DNA of 64,000 nucleotides from positions 149,403-213,402 of the forward strand of contig JBAZXA010000007.1 in assembly GCA_041660045.1 (NCBI GenBank), in the 5' to 3' direction. The position numbers were made by a program, and so were the translations under genes. The notes below the pieces were generated by a model. It saw nothing but the letters and a program-made list of their open reading frames with translations, was not told the origin of the DNA and did no database searches. Shown here in pieces: positions 8,891 to 17,617 of the stretch; position 1 is the first letter of the stretch, and each line of letters starts with the position of its first letter. The DNA comes from WM-3-3 sp041660045 (GTDB taxonomy: Bacteria > Pseudomonadota > Gammaproteobacteria > Methylococcales > Methylomonadaceae).

Positions 8891-8957
8891 AACCTTAAGT
8901 GGCGTATTTTGTTAAATCTCGTGTGTAAGGGCAGTCTACTGCTCTAAGGAGCGTGGC

Positions 8958-9191
8958 ATGAAAAAAAATCATATAGCCCAACCCTATTTACATCAGCATA
9001 GGGTTGTTACCTTAGCCGCCTTGGTTGGACAAGCCCAGGTTAATAAAGTGTCTAGTTACTACGGGACGTTTAGCCAAACCGCCCACTTAAATATTAGCCA
9101 ATGGTTGTTGCGGCAGCGCGGGGCTTTTCAAAAAATAATACCTGATTTTGACACCTTAACCGTGTTAATGATTTTTTCGCATATTGCATAA
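8958..9191 (+). CDS. Small hypothetical protein, possible PAS-receptor remnant
   Basis: A 77-residue ORF with a strong AAGGAG ribosome-binding site 7 bases before its ATG, on the same strand as the chemosensory genes. I do not recognise a family. Residues AFQKIIPDF near the C-terminus match AFQKALPDF in the first PAS-like domain of the next gene, and the underlying 27 bases agree at 21 positions. It could be a decayed duplicate of that receptor's 5' end that has become a short ORF, or a real small gene. No signal peptide or membrane helix is seen. Confidence 0.45.
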   Translation: MKKNHIAQPYLHQHRVVTLAALVGQAQVNKVSSYYGTFSQTAHLNISQWLLRQRGAFQKIIPDFDTLTVLMIFSHIA

Positions 9192-9297
9192 ACCCAATCA
9201 AATTTGAGAGCCGTGATGTAACTGTTTGACGCAAACCTTAAGCCATCATCTGCCTTATATATTGGATTTATTAGTCTATTGTTCCTAGGAGAACTTC

Positions 9298-12200
9298 ATG
9301 AAATTACTCGAACTCTTTTCCAGCGCCGGCCTTAGTGGTGGAAATGATCCATTACAATTGTTTTTAGATAAAACCACCAACAGCATGTTGTTTTTTAATG
9401 CTGAGTTTGTGGTAACTAAGGCCAGTAAATCAGCCGTTAAATTATTTGATGAAGACAGCAAAGCATTTCAAAAAGCGTTACCTGACTTTAACATGCAAAA
9501 TTTAGTGGGCAATAACATAAACAATTTTACTGTTGTTCCGGCTAAAGCCTTTGCTGATTTAAAGCAGTCCTTAAAAAAATGGTCAGACTTTGTGGTTTTA
9601 GGTGATGAAAAGCTCAATGTCTCATTATTGCCTTTAGTTGATGGCAAAGGTCAATTTAATGGAGGCGTGTTCGAATGCTGGCATGCAACTGACTATTTAA
9701 ATAATGAACATGAATCAAACACTTTAAAATCAGTATTTGAGCAAATGGTCACATCAGTGATGATCTGCGATGAAAACCGTATCATCACCAAAGTTAACCC
9801 ATCATTAGTTAAACAATTAAGCCGATATAAAACGGAGCTGCAAACATTATTTCCTGGTTTTGATCCGGAGCGCTTAGTTGGCACGTGTATGGATGTTTTT
9901 CATCATACGCCGGAAAAGCAAAAACAAATTTTGGCTGACCCTAGCAAAATGCCGTATACCACGGACATTAAAGTTTTAGACATGTCATTTAAATTAACCG
10001 TTTTTCCGCTAAAAAATGGGAAGGGTAAAATTACCGGTTATGCAGTGGAATGGCTGGACTGCACTTCCGAAGCCAAAGCGGTTGAGGAAATTAAGCGTAT
10101 TGCACAAGCAGGTATCGATGGCCAACTTAGTGAGCGGATTGAGGTCGCAAACTTATCCGGTCTTACTAAAGAAATCGGCAGTTCTGTTAACCATTTATTG
10201 GATGCCATTATCCAGCCGTTGAATGTGGCCGCAAATTATGTTGACAGTATAGCCAAGGGTAATATCCCAGCCAAGATCACCGACACCTACCACGGCGACT
10301 TCAACACTATCAAGAATAACTTGAATACCTGTATTGATACGTTGAATGGCTTTGTGGGCGAGATGGAACATATGTCCACCGAACATGATCTCGGCGATAT
10401 AGATGTAATGATGGATACCAGCAAATTTGATGGTGCCTACAAAACTATGGCACAAGGCGTCAATGATATGGTGGTAGGTCATATTAACGTCAAGAAAAAA
10501 GCTATGGCCTGTGTCAAGGCGTTTGGTGAAGGTGACTTCAATGCGGCATTGGAACAGTTCCCCGGTAAAAAAGTGTTTATTAACGAGATCATAGAGCAAG
10601 TTAGGGCAAATTTAAAAGCCTTGATGACAGATGCTGAGATGCTCTCGCAGGCAGCGGTGGCAGGACAATTGTCAACCCGAGCTGATGCTGGCAAACACCC
10701 AGGTGATTTCCGCAAGATTGTAGAAGGCGTTAATGAAACTTTGGATGCCGTAATCGGCCCGCTCAATGTGGCGGCGGATTATGTCGACAACATCGCTAAG
10801 GGTGCCATCCCAGCTAAGATCACGGATAGTTATAATGGCGACTTCAACACTATTAAGAACAATTTGAACAACTGTATAGACGCTATTAGCAGCATGGTGG
10901 CGGAAGCTGCCAGTTTGGAAAAGGCTGCCATCGAAGGCCGTTTGTCGACCCGAGCTGATGCCAGCCAATACCAAGGTGATTACCGTAAGATAGTTGAAGG
11001 CGTCAACAACACCTTGGATGCGGTGATAGGCCCGCTCAATGTGGCTGCGGATTATGTCAACAACATCTCCAAAGGTGCGATACCAGCCCTGATCACCGAT
11101 ACCTACAACGGTGACTTCAACACCATCAAGAACAACCTGAACACCTGTATTGATGCGGTTAATGCCCTGGTAGCTGATGCTGGTATGTTGTCAGTTGCGG
11201 CCGTGGAAGGCAAGCTGTCGACCCGTGCTGATGCAAGTAAGCACCAAGGTGACTTCCGTAAAGTGGTGGAAGGCGTTAACGAAACTTTGGATTCTGTGAT
11301 AGGCCCGCTCAATGTTGCTGCACAATATGTTGACAACATCGCTAAGGGTGCCATCCCTGCCAAGATTACGGATAGTTATAACGGTGACTTCAACACTATT
11401 AAGAACAATTTGAACAACTGTATAGACGCTATTAGCAGCATGGTGGCGGAAGCTGCCAGTTTGGAAAAGGCCGCTATCGAAGGCCGTTTGTCGACCCGAG
11501 CAGATGCCAGCCAATATCAAGGTGATTACCGTAAGATAGTTGAAGGCGTCAACAACACCTTGGATGCGGTGATAGGCCCACTCAATGTGGCGGCGGATTA
11601 TGTCGATAACATTTCCAAAGGCAATATCCCAGCCAAGATCACCGACACTTACAACGGTGATTTCAACACCATCAAGAACAACCTTAACACTTGTATTGAT
11701 GCGGTCAATGTCCTGGTGGCTGATGCCGGTATGTTGTCGGTCGCGGCCGTGGAAGGCAAGTTGTCGACCCGTGCTGATGCAAGTAAGCACCAAGGTGACT
11801 TCCGCAAAGTGGTGGAAGGCGTCAATGAGACTTTGGATGCCGTGATCGGCCCGCTTAACGTGGCTGCGGATTATGTCGACAATATCTCTAAGGGTGCAAT
11901 CCCAGCTAAGATCACTGACACCTACAACGGTGATTTCAACACCATCAAGAACAACCTTAACACTTGTATTGATGCGGTTAATGCCTTAGTGGCTGATGCT
12001 GGCATGTTGTCGGTTGCGGCTGTGGACGGCAGGTTGTCTACCCGTGCTAATGCAAGTAAGCACCAAGGTGACTTCCGCAAAGTGGTGGAAGGCGTCAATG
12101 AGACTTTGGATGCGGTGATCGGCCCGCTTAACGTGGCGGCACAATATGTTGACAACATCTCTAAAGGCAACATCCCGGCCAAGATCACGGACACCTACAA

Positions 12201-13380
12201 TGGCGACTTCAACACCATCAAGAACAATCTCAACACCTGTATTGATGCGGTCAACGCCCTGGTGGCCGATGCCGTGATGCTGTCCCAGGCCGCAGTGGCA
12301 GGGCGCTTACAGACCCGCGCTGAGGCCGGCAAGCACCAAGGTGACTTCCGTAAGATAGTTGAAGGCGTCAATGATACCCTGGACGGGGTGATCCTGCCCT
12401 TGAACGAGGCGGTTGAAGTGCTGTCCCAAGTTGAGCAAGGGGATTTGACAATTACTGTCAGAGGCAACTACCAAGGCCAGTTGGGTGAGTTTAAGGATAC
12501 CGTCAACAACACCATTTCCAAGCTGTCGCAAACCATCGCTGAAGTTATCAATGCGGCCGACCAGTTGGGCAACGCTTCCGAACAGATCAGTGCCACCTCA
12601 CAGTCGCTGTCGCAGGCGTCCAGTGAACAGGCGGCGAGCGTGGACGAGACCAGTGCCAGCATCGAAGAGATGGCGGCCAGCATCAACCAAAACTCAGAAA
12701 ATGCTAAGATCACCGACGGCATGGCCGGCAAAGCTTCACGTGAGGCCAACGAAGGCGGTGTCGCGGTGAAGCAAACGGTGGAGGCGATGAAGGAGATTGC
12801 CAACAAGATCGGCATCATCGACGACATCGCTTACCAAACCAACATGCTGGCGTTGAACGCGGCCATCGAGGCGGCACGTGCAGGCGACCACGGCAAGGGT
12901 TTTGCGGTGGTGGCGGCGGAAGTGCGCAAGTTGGCCGAGCGCAGCCAAGTAGCGGCGCAGGAAATTGGCGAACTGGCCGAGAAGAGCGTGAAGACGGCGG
13001 AAACTGCGGGCAAGCTGCTGGACGAGATCGTGCCCAGCATTGCCAAGACCTCGGACTTGGTGCAAGAAATTGCCGCCGCCTCCCAGGAACAGTCTTCAGG
13101 TGCCAGCCAAGTCAATGCGGCGATGAACCAAATGAACCAGATCACCCAGCAAAACGCATCGGCCAGCGAGGAGTTGGCGGCGACTGCGGAAGAGATGTCT
13201 GGGCAGACCGAGCAGTTGCAAAGCTTGATGCGCTTTTTCAAGATCAGCGGTGGCCATGGCCATTCGGCACCGTTGGCCAAGGTGATGCGCAAAGTGGAAA
13301 AGCGCAAGCCACAGCTGCAGGCGCGCAGCAACGAGTTTGCCGACGACCAGTTTGACCTTAACCAATTTGAACGCTTTTAG
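9298..13380 (+). CDS. Giant cytoplasmic poly-HAMP methyl-accepting chemotaxis protein
   Basis: A 1360-residue receptor without membrane helices. Two PAS-like domains (about 22-125 and 140-255; the second has the family's FPGFDPERLVGTCMDVFHH) are followed by a very long stack of HAMP-like units. Most of it is a 91-residue repeat, each repeat holding two HAMP-like halves, with the conserved segment GDFNTIKNNLN. The C-terminal signalling domain has methylation-helix segments rich in A/S/E/Q and the hairpin tip YQTNMLALNAAIEAARAGDH. PAS input, poly-HAMP relay and MCP output resemble soluble receptors such as Aer2. The start has a good AGGAGA site. The 3' third is far richer in GC than the 5' part. 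CheW follows 9 bp downstream. Confidence 0.93.
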   Translation: MKLLELFSSAGLSGGNDPLQLFLDKTTNSMLFFNAEFVVTKASKSAVKLFDEDSKAFQKALPDFNMQNLVGNNINNFTVVPAKAFADLKQSLKKWSDFVVLGDEKLNVSLLPLVDGKGQFNGGVFECWHATDYLNNEHESNTLKSVFEQMVTSVMICDENRIITKVNPSLVKQLSRYKTELQTLFPGFDPERLVGTCMDVFHHTPEKQKQILADPSKMPYTTDIKVLDMSFKLTVFPLKNGKGKITGYAVEWLDCTSEAKAVEEIKRIAQAGIDGQLSERIEVANLSGLTKEIGSSVNHLLDAIIQPLNVAANYVDSIAKGNIPAKITDTYHGDFNTIKNNLNTCIDTLNGFVGEMEHMSTEHDLGDIDVMMDTSKFDGAYKTMAQGVNDMVVGHINVKKKAMACVKAFGEGDFNAALEQFPGKKVFINEIIEQVRANLKALMTDAEMLSQAAVAGQLSTRADAGKHPGDFRKIVEGVNETLDAVIGPLNVAADYVDNIAKGAIPAKITDSYNGDFNTIKNNLNNCIDAISSMVAEAASLEKAAIEGRLSTRADASQYQGDYRKIVEGVNNTLDAVIGPLNVAADYVNNISKGAIPALITDTYNGDFNTIKNNLNTCIDAVNALVADAGMLSVAAVEGKLSTRADASKHQGDFRKVVEGVNETLDSVIGPLNVAAQYVDNIAKGAIPAKITDSYNGDFNTIKNNLNNCIDAISSMVAEAASLEKAAIEGRLSTRADASQYQGDYRKIVEGVNNTLDAVIGPLNVAADYVDNISKGNIPAKITDTYNGDFNTIKNNLNTCIDAVNVLVADAGMLSVAAVEGKLSTRADASKHQGDFRKVVEGVNETLDAVIGPLNVAADYVDNISKGAIPAKITDTYNGDFNTIKNNLNTCIDAVNALVADAGMLSVAAVDGRLSTRANASKHQGDFRKVVEGVNETLDAVIGPLNVAAQYVDNISKGNIPAKITDTYNGDFNTIKNNLNTCIDAVNALVADAVMLSQAAVAGRLQTRAEAGKHQGDFRKIVEGVNDTLDGVILPLNEAVEVLSQVEQGDLTITVRGNYQGQLGEFKDTVNNTISKLSQTIAEVINAADQLGNASEQISATSQSLSQASSEQAASVDETSASIEEMAASINQNSENAKITDGMAGKASREANEGGVAVKQTVEAMKEIANKIGIIDDIAYQTNMLALNAAIEAARAGDHGKGFAVVAAEVRKLAERSQVAAQEIGELAEKSVKTAETAGKLLDEIVPSIAKTSDLVQEIAAASQEQSSGASQVNAAMNQMNQITQQNASASEELAATAEEMSGQTEQLQSLMRFFKISGGHGHSAPLAKVMRKVEKRKPQLQARSNEFADDQFDLNQFERF
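10762..12399 (+). repeat. Six in-frame 273-bp tandem repeats encoding HAMP pairs
   Basis: Units begin at 10762, 11035, 11308, 11581, 11854 and 12127, each exactly 273 bp (91 codons). More divergent copies flank them (from 10219 and from 12400). Units 1 and 3 share one variant (AISSMVAEAASLEKAAIEGR). Units 2, 4 and 5 share another (AVNALVADAGMLSVAAVEGK or close). The alternation implies duplication of a 546-bp dimer. Unit number is likely to vary between strains through recombination. Confidence 0.93.
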
Positions 13381-13389
13381 GGGATTGCG

Positions 13390-13941
13390 ATGACAGCAAC
13401 AGCACTAGCAAACCAAACCGGGCACCTGCCAGCGGCGACGCTGGCACTGGACACAGCCGGTGGGCAATACCTGACCTTTATGTTGGCCAGGGAGGTGTAT
13501 GCCTTGGGTATCCTGAACATCAAGGAGATCATAGACTACGGCAGCCTGACGGAAGTGCCGATGATGCCGGCGTTTGTACGCGGGGTAATCAACCTGCGCG
13601 GCAGCGTGGTGCCGGTGATAGACCTGGCGGCGCGGTTTGGCAAGGCGGCCACGCAAGTGGCGAAGCGGACTGGCATAGTCATCGTGGAAACCTGGTCGGG
13701 CACGGAGGGGGATGAAAAAAAGCAGGACATCGGCATTATCGTGGATGCCGTCAACGAAGTGGTGGATATCAGCCGGCAGGACATCGAGCCGCCACCGAGT
13801 TTTGGGACAGGCATCCGGCCAGACTTTATCAGCGGCATGGCCAAGCAGGACGGCAGTTTTATTATTTTGCTGAATGTGAACAGGGTCTTGTCGGTTGATG
13901 AGATGGCGCAGTTAAGCCAGGCCAGTGCAGAAAGCTTATGA
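13390..13941 (+). CDS. cheW: Chemotaxis coupling protein CheW
   Basis: CheW bridges receptors and CheA in the signalling array. The 183-residue protein has an N-terminal extension of about 25 residues, then the CheW fold: YLTFMLAREVYALGILNIKE, the central MMPAFVRGVINLRGSVVPVIDLAARFG that contacts receptor tips, and the closing strand IGIIVDAVNEVVDI. It follows the poly-HAMP MCP by 9 bp, with a GGGGATT leader. Codon use is GC-rich, like the end of the MCP and unlike the genes around. Decayed copies of this gene lie immediately downstream. Confidence 0.95.
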   Translation: MTATALANQTGHLPAATLALDTAGGQYLTFMLAREVYALGILNIKEIIDYGSLTEVPMMPAFVRGVINLRGSVVPVIDLAARFGKAATQVAKRTGIVIVETWSGTEGDEKKQDIGIIVDAVNEVVDISRQDIEPPPSFGTGIRPDFISGMAKQDGSFIILLNVNRVLSVDEMAQLSQASAESL

Positions 13942-13988
13942 GGCAACGGTGGTTTAGTTGCTGAAAAGTGACTAAAACAATGGTATTC

Positions 13989-14019
13989 GATCCAGCTAAT
14001 GGAAATTTTTAGCTGGATC
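13989..14019 (+). terminator. Strong hairpin downstream of cheW
   Basis: A perfect 11-bp inverted repeat (GATCCAGCTAA / TTAGCTGGATC, 9-base loop) lies 47 bp after the cheW stop. The following sequence is A-rich rather than a T-run, so it may be a weak terminator or an mRNA-stabilising hairpin separating the MCP-cheW part from cheR-cheD-cheB. Confidence 0.45.
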
Positions 14020-14045
14020 AATATAAAAATAAGCGGATGCTTGGA

Positions 14046-14311
14046 GGCAGAGCCAATGATGGCCAGCGGTTGTGCGTGGGGTAGTTAACTTGCCCGGCAC
14101 AGTGTGATGCCGTTGATGATATTAGATAGATATAGGCATCACAGCCGATGTAGTCAACGATGTGGTGGCTAGTTTTGAGGTGCCCTATCTTATCTCTATC
14201 AGTGGCATGGCCAAGCAGGACAGCTGTTTTACCATTTTACTGAATGTCAACAGAACCCCGTCGGTTGATGAGATGGCACAATTAAGCCAGGCTAATGTTG
14301 AAGACTTATAG
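14046..14311 (+). pseudogene. Decayed cheW copy 1 (central and C-terminal part)
   Basis: The DNA aligns by eye with intact cheW from about 13550 to its stop. It shares CCAATGATG-type MPAFV codons, GGGGTAGTTAACTTGCCCGG, ATGTAGTCAACGATGTGGTGG, GGCATGGCCAAGCAGGACAG, and a close match from TCGGTTGATGAGATGGC to the stop codon. Two internal deletions and several frame changes leave no usable reading frame. It is clearly a tandem-duplicate remnant. Confidence 0.88.
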
Positions 14312-14654
14312 TAAGCAAAGTTGGTTAGAGGTAAACCAAATATATAAGCTGATTGATTAGGCTATCGCTAAGTGGAGATTAAATTTGAGGATACGGGTTA
14401 ACCGGGTTGCTAGCTCGACAAAACGTAAGGTTACCAACATGCTTGTTGGCAGGTTGAAGAACTTGTTAGGTTTATTGGCGCGGAATTATTAGAGGTATTA
14501 GTAGGCCATGCGCTATAAATTAAAACCATGGTAATTATTAATGGCACGATGCTATTGCGATAATTATGTGCCCTATGCAAATTAGGTTACTGATTTCAAA
14601 ATCGTATGGCGCTCTAAATTCGTCCAACTGATTTTGTGTTGAAGGCTTTTTCGC
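14312..14654. other. Spacer between decayed chemotaxis gene copies
   Basis: No open frame or RNA gene is visible. Short stretches such as TACCAACATGCTTG resemble the MCP tip codons of the gene at 9298, so this may be a further worn part of a deleted MCP copy. The resemblance is too weak to assert. Confidence 0.3.
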
Positions 14655-14810
14655 TGAAAAAGCCAGTTGCTCAACATAACCTTCCGATGTCGGCTAAGTT
14701 AATGCGGCGATAACTCAAATAGGTCAGATTACCCAATAAAACACCTCGGCTAGTAAGTTTGACTATGACCAAGTTTGACGTTCACCACAATCACGCTATT
14801 TTGGGCTTGC
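14655..14810 (+). pseudogene. Decayed MCP tail, copy 2
   Basis: This aligns with 13065-13380, the end of the poly-HAMP MCP. TTAATGCGGCGATAACTCAA corresponds to TCAATGCGGCGATGAACCAA, and CAGATTACCCAATAAAACAC corresponds to CAGATCACCCAGCAAAACGC. A deletion then leads to GACCAAGTTTGACGTTCACC, matching the last codons of the MCP. In-frame stops (TAA, TAG) show it is dead. Confidence 0.85.
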
Positions 14811-14811
14811 A

Positions 14812-15078
14812 ATGCCAGCGACAACACGAGCAAACCAATCCGGGCTTATCTGCTAGCAGAGACTTAGGAACTGGACACTGCCGACGGCCATACTTAACCC
14901 TTATGTGGGTTAGCGAGGTGTATGGCTTGAGAGTATTAGACATTAAGGAGATCAGCAGCAATGGAAACTTGATGGAAAGTGCCAATGATGCCAGCGTTTG
15001 TGGGCGGGATGATCAACCTACGTGGCAGCTTGTTGCCGTTGCTAGATTTGGCGGCGCGGTTTGGCCAGGCAAGAGGGC
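14812..15078 (+). pseudogene. Decayed cheW copy 2 (N-terminal half, frameshifted)
   Basis: This follows the MCP-tail remnant in the same order as the intact pair. The N-terminal CheW codons are recognisable (EVYGLRVLDIKEI versus EVYALGILNIKEI) up to about 14976. There a single extra A (GGAAAGTGCC versus GGAAGTGCC) shifts the frame. The next 30 codons (MMPAFVGGMINLRGS and on to ARFGQ) continue in the new frame. The C-terminal half is missing, and the sequence runs into the leader of cheR. Confidence 0.88.
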
Positions 15079-15182
15079 AATTCTATTATTTGATTAAACA
15101 TTATAAGACTGCTATCGGTAACGAAAATGGCGAGTTTAAGCAAAGTCCCAGTTCGGGGTTTATCGGAATAAGGAGTGACGGT

Positions 15183-16025
15183 TTGAAAACACAAGAGAAC
15201 TATAATATGTCTAGCGCAGTCGTTCTTAAAAACCATGAATTTAACTGGATCAGGGACTATCTTTATAAAAATACAGGCATCGTATTAAATGACAATAAGC
15301 AGGCGCTAGTAACAGGACGTCTAGATAAACGTATACGGCATCTAGGGTTTTCAAGCTACAGTGAATATTTCAAAATATTTGGCACGCCTGGGTTCGAAAA
15401 AGAAACCATGATGGCGATCGATTTATTGACGACCAACGAAACTTATTTTTTTAGGGAGATTAAGCATTTTGAATTCCTTAAAAATAAAGTGTTTCCTGAA
15501 CATGCCTTAAGCAAGCCATTACGGATATGGAGTGCCGCTAGTTCTAGTGGCGAAGAAGCTTATACCTTAGCGATGTTATTGGCTGAATATAGCAAAGTAA
15601 GCCAATGGGAAATTGTCGGAACGGATATTTCGACTAGGGTTCTGGATAAGGCCCGTGCCGGACTTTATCCTATGAATGCCACTGAAAAAATCCCAACGCC
15701 ATTATTGAAAAAATATTGTTTGCGGGGGAGTGGCGAATATGAAGGTTTTTTGCTGATAGATCCTGCTTTGCGCAGCCGTGTTAAATTTGTGCATGCTAAC
15801 TTAATTGGTGTGTTACCAAACCTGGGTGATTTTGAAGTTATTTTTCTGCGTAATGTGATGATTTATTTTGATACGCCTACTAAGCAAAAGTTAGTGGCGC
15901 AAATTGTTAAATGTTTGAGGCCTGGTGGCTATTTTATTATCAGCCATTCTGAATCGTTAAACGGTATTAATGACCAATTGTCTATGGTATCCCCGTCAAT
16001 TTACAGGAAGCCAATAGATGAGTAA
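15183..16025 (+). CDS. cheR: Chemoreceptor glutamate methyltransferase CheR
   Basis: CheR methylates receptor glutamates with S-adenosylmethionine for adaptation. The N-terminal CheR domain starts at EFNWIRDYLYKNTGIVL. The SAM-binding domain carries RIWSAASSSGEEAYTLAMLL and later FLRNVMIYFD and LRPGGYFIISHSE. The open frame extends back to an ATG at 14979, but its first 35 codons are the tail of a dead cheW copy. I place the start at TTG 15183, seven bases after an AAGGAG site (15170-15175), giving 280 residues, the normal CheR length. ATG 15207 is an alternative with a weaker site. cheD overlaps the stop by 8 bp. Confidence 0.93.
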   Translation: MKTQENYNMSSAVVLKNHEFNWIRDYLYKNTGIVLNDNKQALVTGRLDKRIRHLGFSSYSEYFKIFGTPGFEKETMMAIDLLTTNETYFFREIKHFEFLKNKVFPEHALSKPLRIWSAASSSGEEAYTLAMLLAEYSKVSQWEIVGTDISTRVLDKARAGLYPMNATEKIPTPLLKKYCLRGSGEYEGFLLIDPALRSRVKFVHANLIGVLPNLGDFEVIFLRNVMIYFDTPTKQKLVAQIVKCLRPGGYFIISHSESLNGINDQLSMVSPSIYRKPIDE

Positions 16026-16551
16026 TGCTGCAAAACCTGATTTTGTAATTGATATTTTTCTCCAACCAGGCGAATTTTATTTTGGTGACCACGAGTCACG
16101 GATTAAGACAATTCTAGGTTCATGTGTGGCTATAACCATGTGGCATCCACGCTTAAAAATAGGCGGCATGTGCCATTATTTGTTGCCCGAGCGCCAAAAA
16201 GATGCAAATCAAAGCGAATTTGATGGCCGCTATGCGGATGAGGCAATGTTGCTGTTTTTACATGAGTTGATTAAAAGCGGCACTAAACCGTCTGATTACG
16301 AGGTGAAAATGTTTGGGGGTGGCGATCAGTTCCCTACGCATAGCCAGTTTAGCCAAAGCAGTGTGCCTGGCAAAAATATTGATATTGGAATTAATTTATT
16401 AAAACTACATGGCTTCAAATTGAAAGCTAAGCATCTGGGCGGAATTGGTTACCGAAATATAATCTTTGATGTTTGGAGCGGGCATATCTGGATGCGGCAT
16501 GTAGATACACAAGCACAGGGGAAAAAGCATGCCAAACACAAAAAAAATTAG
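16018..16551 (+). CDS. cheD: Chemoreceptor glutamine deamidase CheD
   Basis: CheD deamidates receptor glutamines to glutamates, creating methylation sites; in some bacteria it also binds CheC. The catalytic Cys36 lies in ILGSCVAIT, His53 in GGMCHYLLP, and the conserved KMFGGGDQF block follows. The length of 177 residues is typical. The gene overlaps cheR by 8 bp and cheB by 23 bp, so the three are translationally coupled. No CheC gene is present in the window. Confidence 0.95.
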   Translation: MSNAAKPDFVIDIFLQPGEFYFGDHESRIKTILGSCVAITMWHPRLKIGGMCHYLLPERQKDANQSEFDGRYADEAMLLFLHELIKSGTKPSDYEVKMFGGGDQFPTHSQFSQSSVPGKNIDIGINLLKLHGFKLKAKHLGGIGYRNIIFDVWSGHIWMRHVDTQAQGKKHAKHKKN

Positions 16552-17617
16552 AGTCTTAGTTGTTGATGACTCGGCAGTGGTAAGGCAGGTAGTGAGTGCT
16601 GTCTTGGCTAAAGACATAGGCATTGAAGTGATCGGCAGTGCGCCGGATCCGATTTTTGCCATGGAGAGGATGAACCGTGATTGGCCTGATGTTGTTGTTT
16701 TGGATGTGGAAATGCCACGCATGGATGGTATCACTTTTTTAAAAAAAATCATGTCGGTACACCCTACACCAGTGGTTATCTGTTCTACCTTGACAGAAAA
16801 GGGTACAGAGACCACGATGCAAGCGCTATCGGCAGGTGCGGTAGGTATAGTGGCCAAGCCTAAAGCGTCATTAAAGAATTTTTTAGAAAATGATGAGGGT
16901 AATTTAGTACTGGCTGTAAAAGCTGCAGCACAAGCCAATATGCGTAATATGAAAGCGGCGACAGTCGCTATGCACAGTGCCTCGGTAAAGACGCATTCCG
17001 ATGCAGGTGTGGCAAATGCGCCTAGCCATGCGATGGCGGAAACTACAGACCGGATAGTGGCCATAGGCACGTCGACAGGCGGCACCCAAGCCTTGGAAGT
17101 GGTGTTAACGGCTTTGCCACGGGTTTCACCCGGCATCGTTATCGTACAACATATGCCAGAGATGTTTACGGGTGCCTTTGCGGCTAGGCTGAATAAGCTT
17201 TGTGAAGTTGAAATTTTGGAAGCTAAGCAAGGTGACCGTGTTATCCCTGGGCGGGCGTTAATTGCCCCAGGTGGCAAACACATGTCAATTAAGCGCAGTG
17301 GTGCACAATATTTGGTGGAAGTACTCGATGGACCGCCAGTAAACCGTCATAAACCCTCTGTTGACGTGCTGTTTCGCTCTGTTGCGAAATGTGTGGGGCG
17401 AAATTCGCTAGGGATAATTATGACCGGCATGGGTGATGATGGCGCCAGAGGCCTTAAAGAAATGCGCGATGCAGGCGCTAAAACGGCGTCTCAAGATGAG
17501 CGTACGTGTGTGGTTTATGGTATGCCCAAAGAAGCTGTCAAACTCGGTGCATCAGAGCAGGAGATAGCTTTGCCGTTGATAGCGGAATTCATTACCCGCT
17601 ATGGTAAGATGGGCTAA
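16529..17617 (+). CDS. cheB: Protein-glutamate methylesterase/glutaminase CheB
   Basis: CheB removes methyl groups from receptors when phosphorylated by CheA. The N-terminal receiver domain has D13/D14 and phosphoacceptor D59 in VVLDVEMPRMDG. A linker leads to the C-terminal methylesterase with the Ser-His-Asp triad: AIGTSTGGT (Ser near 175), IVQHMPEMF (His near 205), MTGMGDDGARG (Asp near 300). The 362-residue protein closes the cheR-cheD-cheB set. It starts inside cheD, and no gene follows for about 470 bp, so it is probably the last gene of the transcript. Confidence 0.96.
   Translation: MPNTKKIRVLVVDDSAVVRQVVSAVLAKDIGIEVIGSAPDPIFAMERMNRDWPDVVVLDVEMPRMDGITFLKKIMSVHPTPVVICSTLTEKGTETTMQALSAGAVGIVAKPKASLKNFLENDEGNLVLAVKAAAQANMRNMKAATVAMHSASVKTHSDAGVANAPSHAMAETTDRIVAIGTSTGGTQALEVVLTALPRVSPGIVIVQHMPEMFTGAFAARLNKLCEVEILEAKQGDRVIPGRALIAPGGKHMSIKRSGAQYLVEVLDGPPVNRHKPSVDVLFRSVAKCVGRNSLGIIMTGMGDDGARGLKEMRDAGAKTASQDERTCVVYGMPKEAVKLGASEQEIALPLIAEFITRYGKMG

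Noticed and set aside
11191..11793. 200-codon open frame on the minus strand inside the poly-HAMP MCP, and similar antisense frames
   Set aside because: They recur with the 273-bp repeat and reflect its codon pattern on the opposite strand. They have no ribosome-binding sites and no recognisable domain.
10219..12600. Direct repeats considered as a CRISPR array
   Set aside because: Units are 273 bp, contiguous without unique spacers, and in frame with a receptor gene.
14759..15097. 112-codon frame read as a new CheW-like gene
   Set aside because: It is the frameshifted N-terminal half of a decayed cheW, without the C-terminal half and with no good start signal.
14979..16025. CheW-CheR fusion protein
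   Set aside because: The CheW residues come from a dead copy upstream. A strong ribosome-binding site and the normal CheR length point to the start at 15183.
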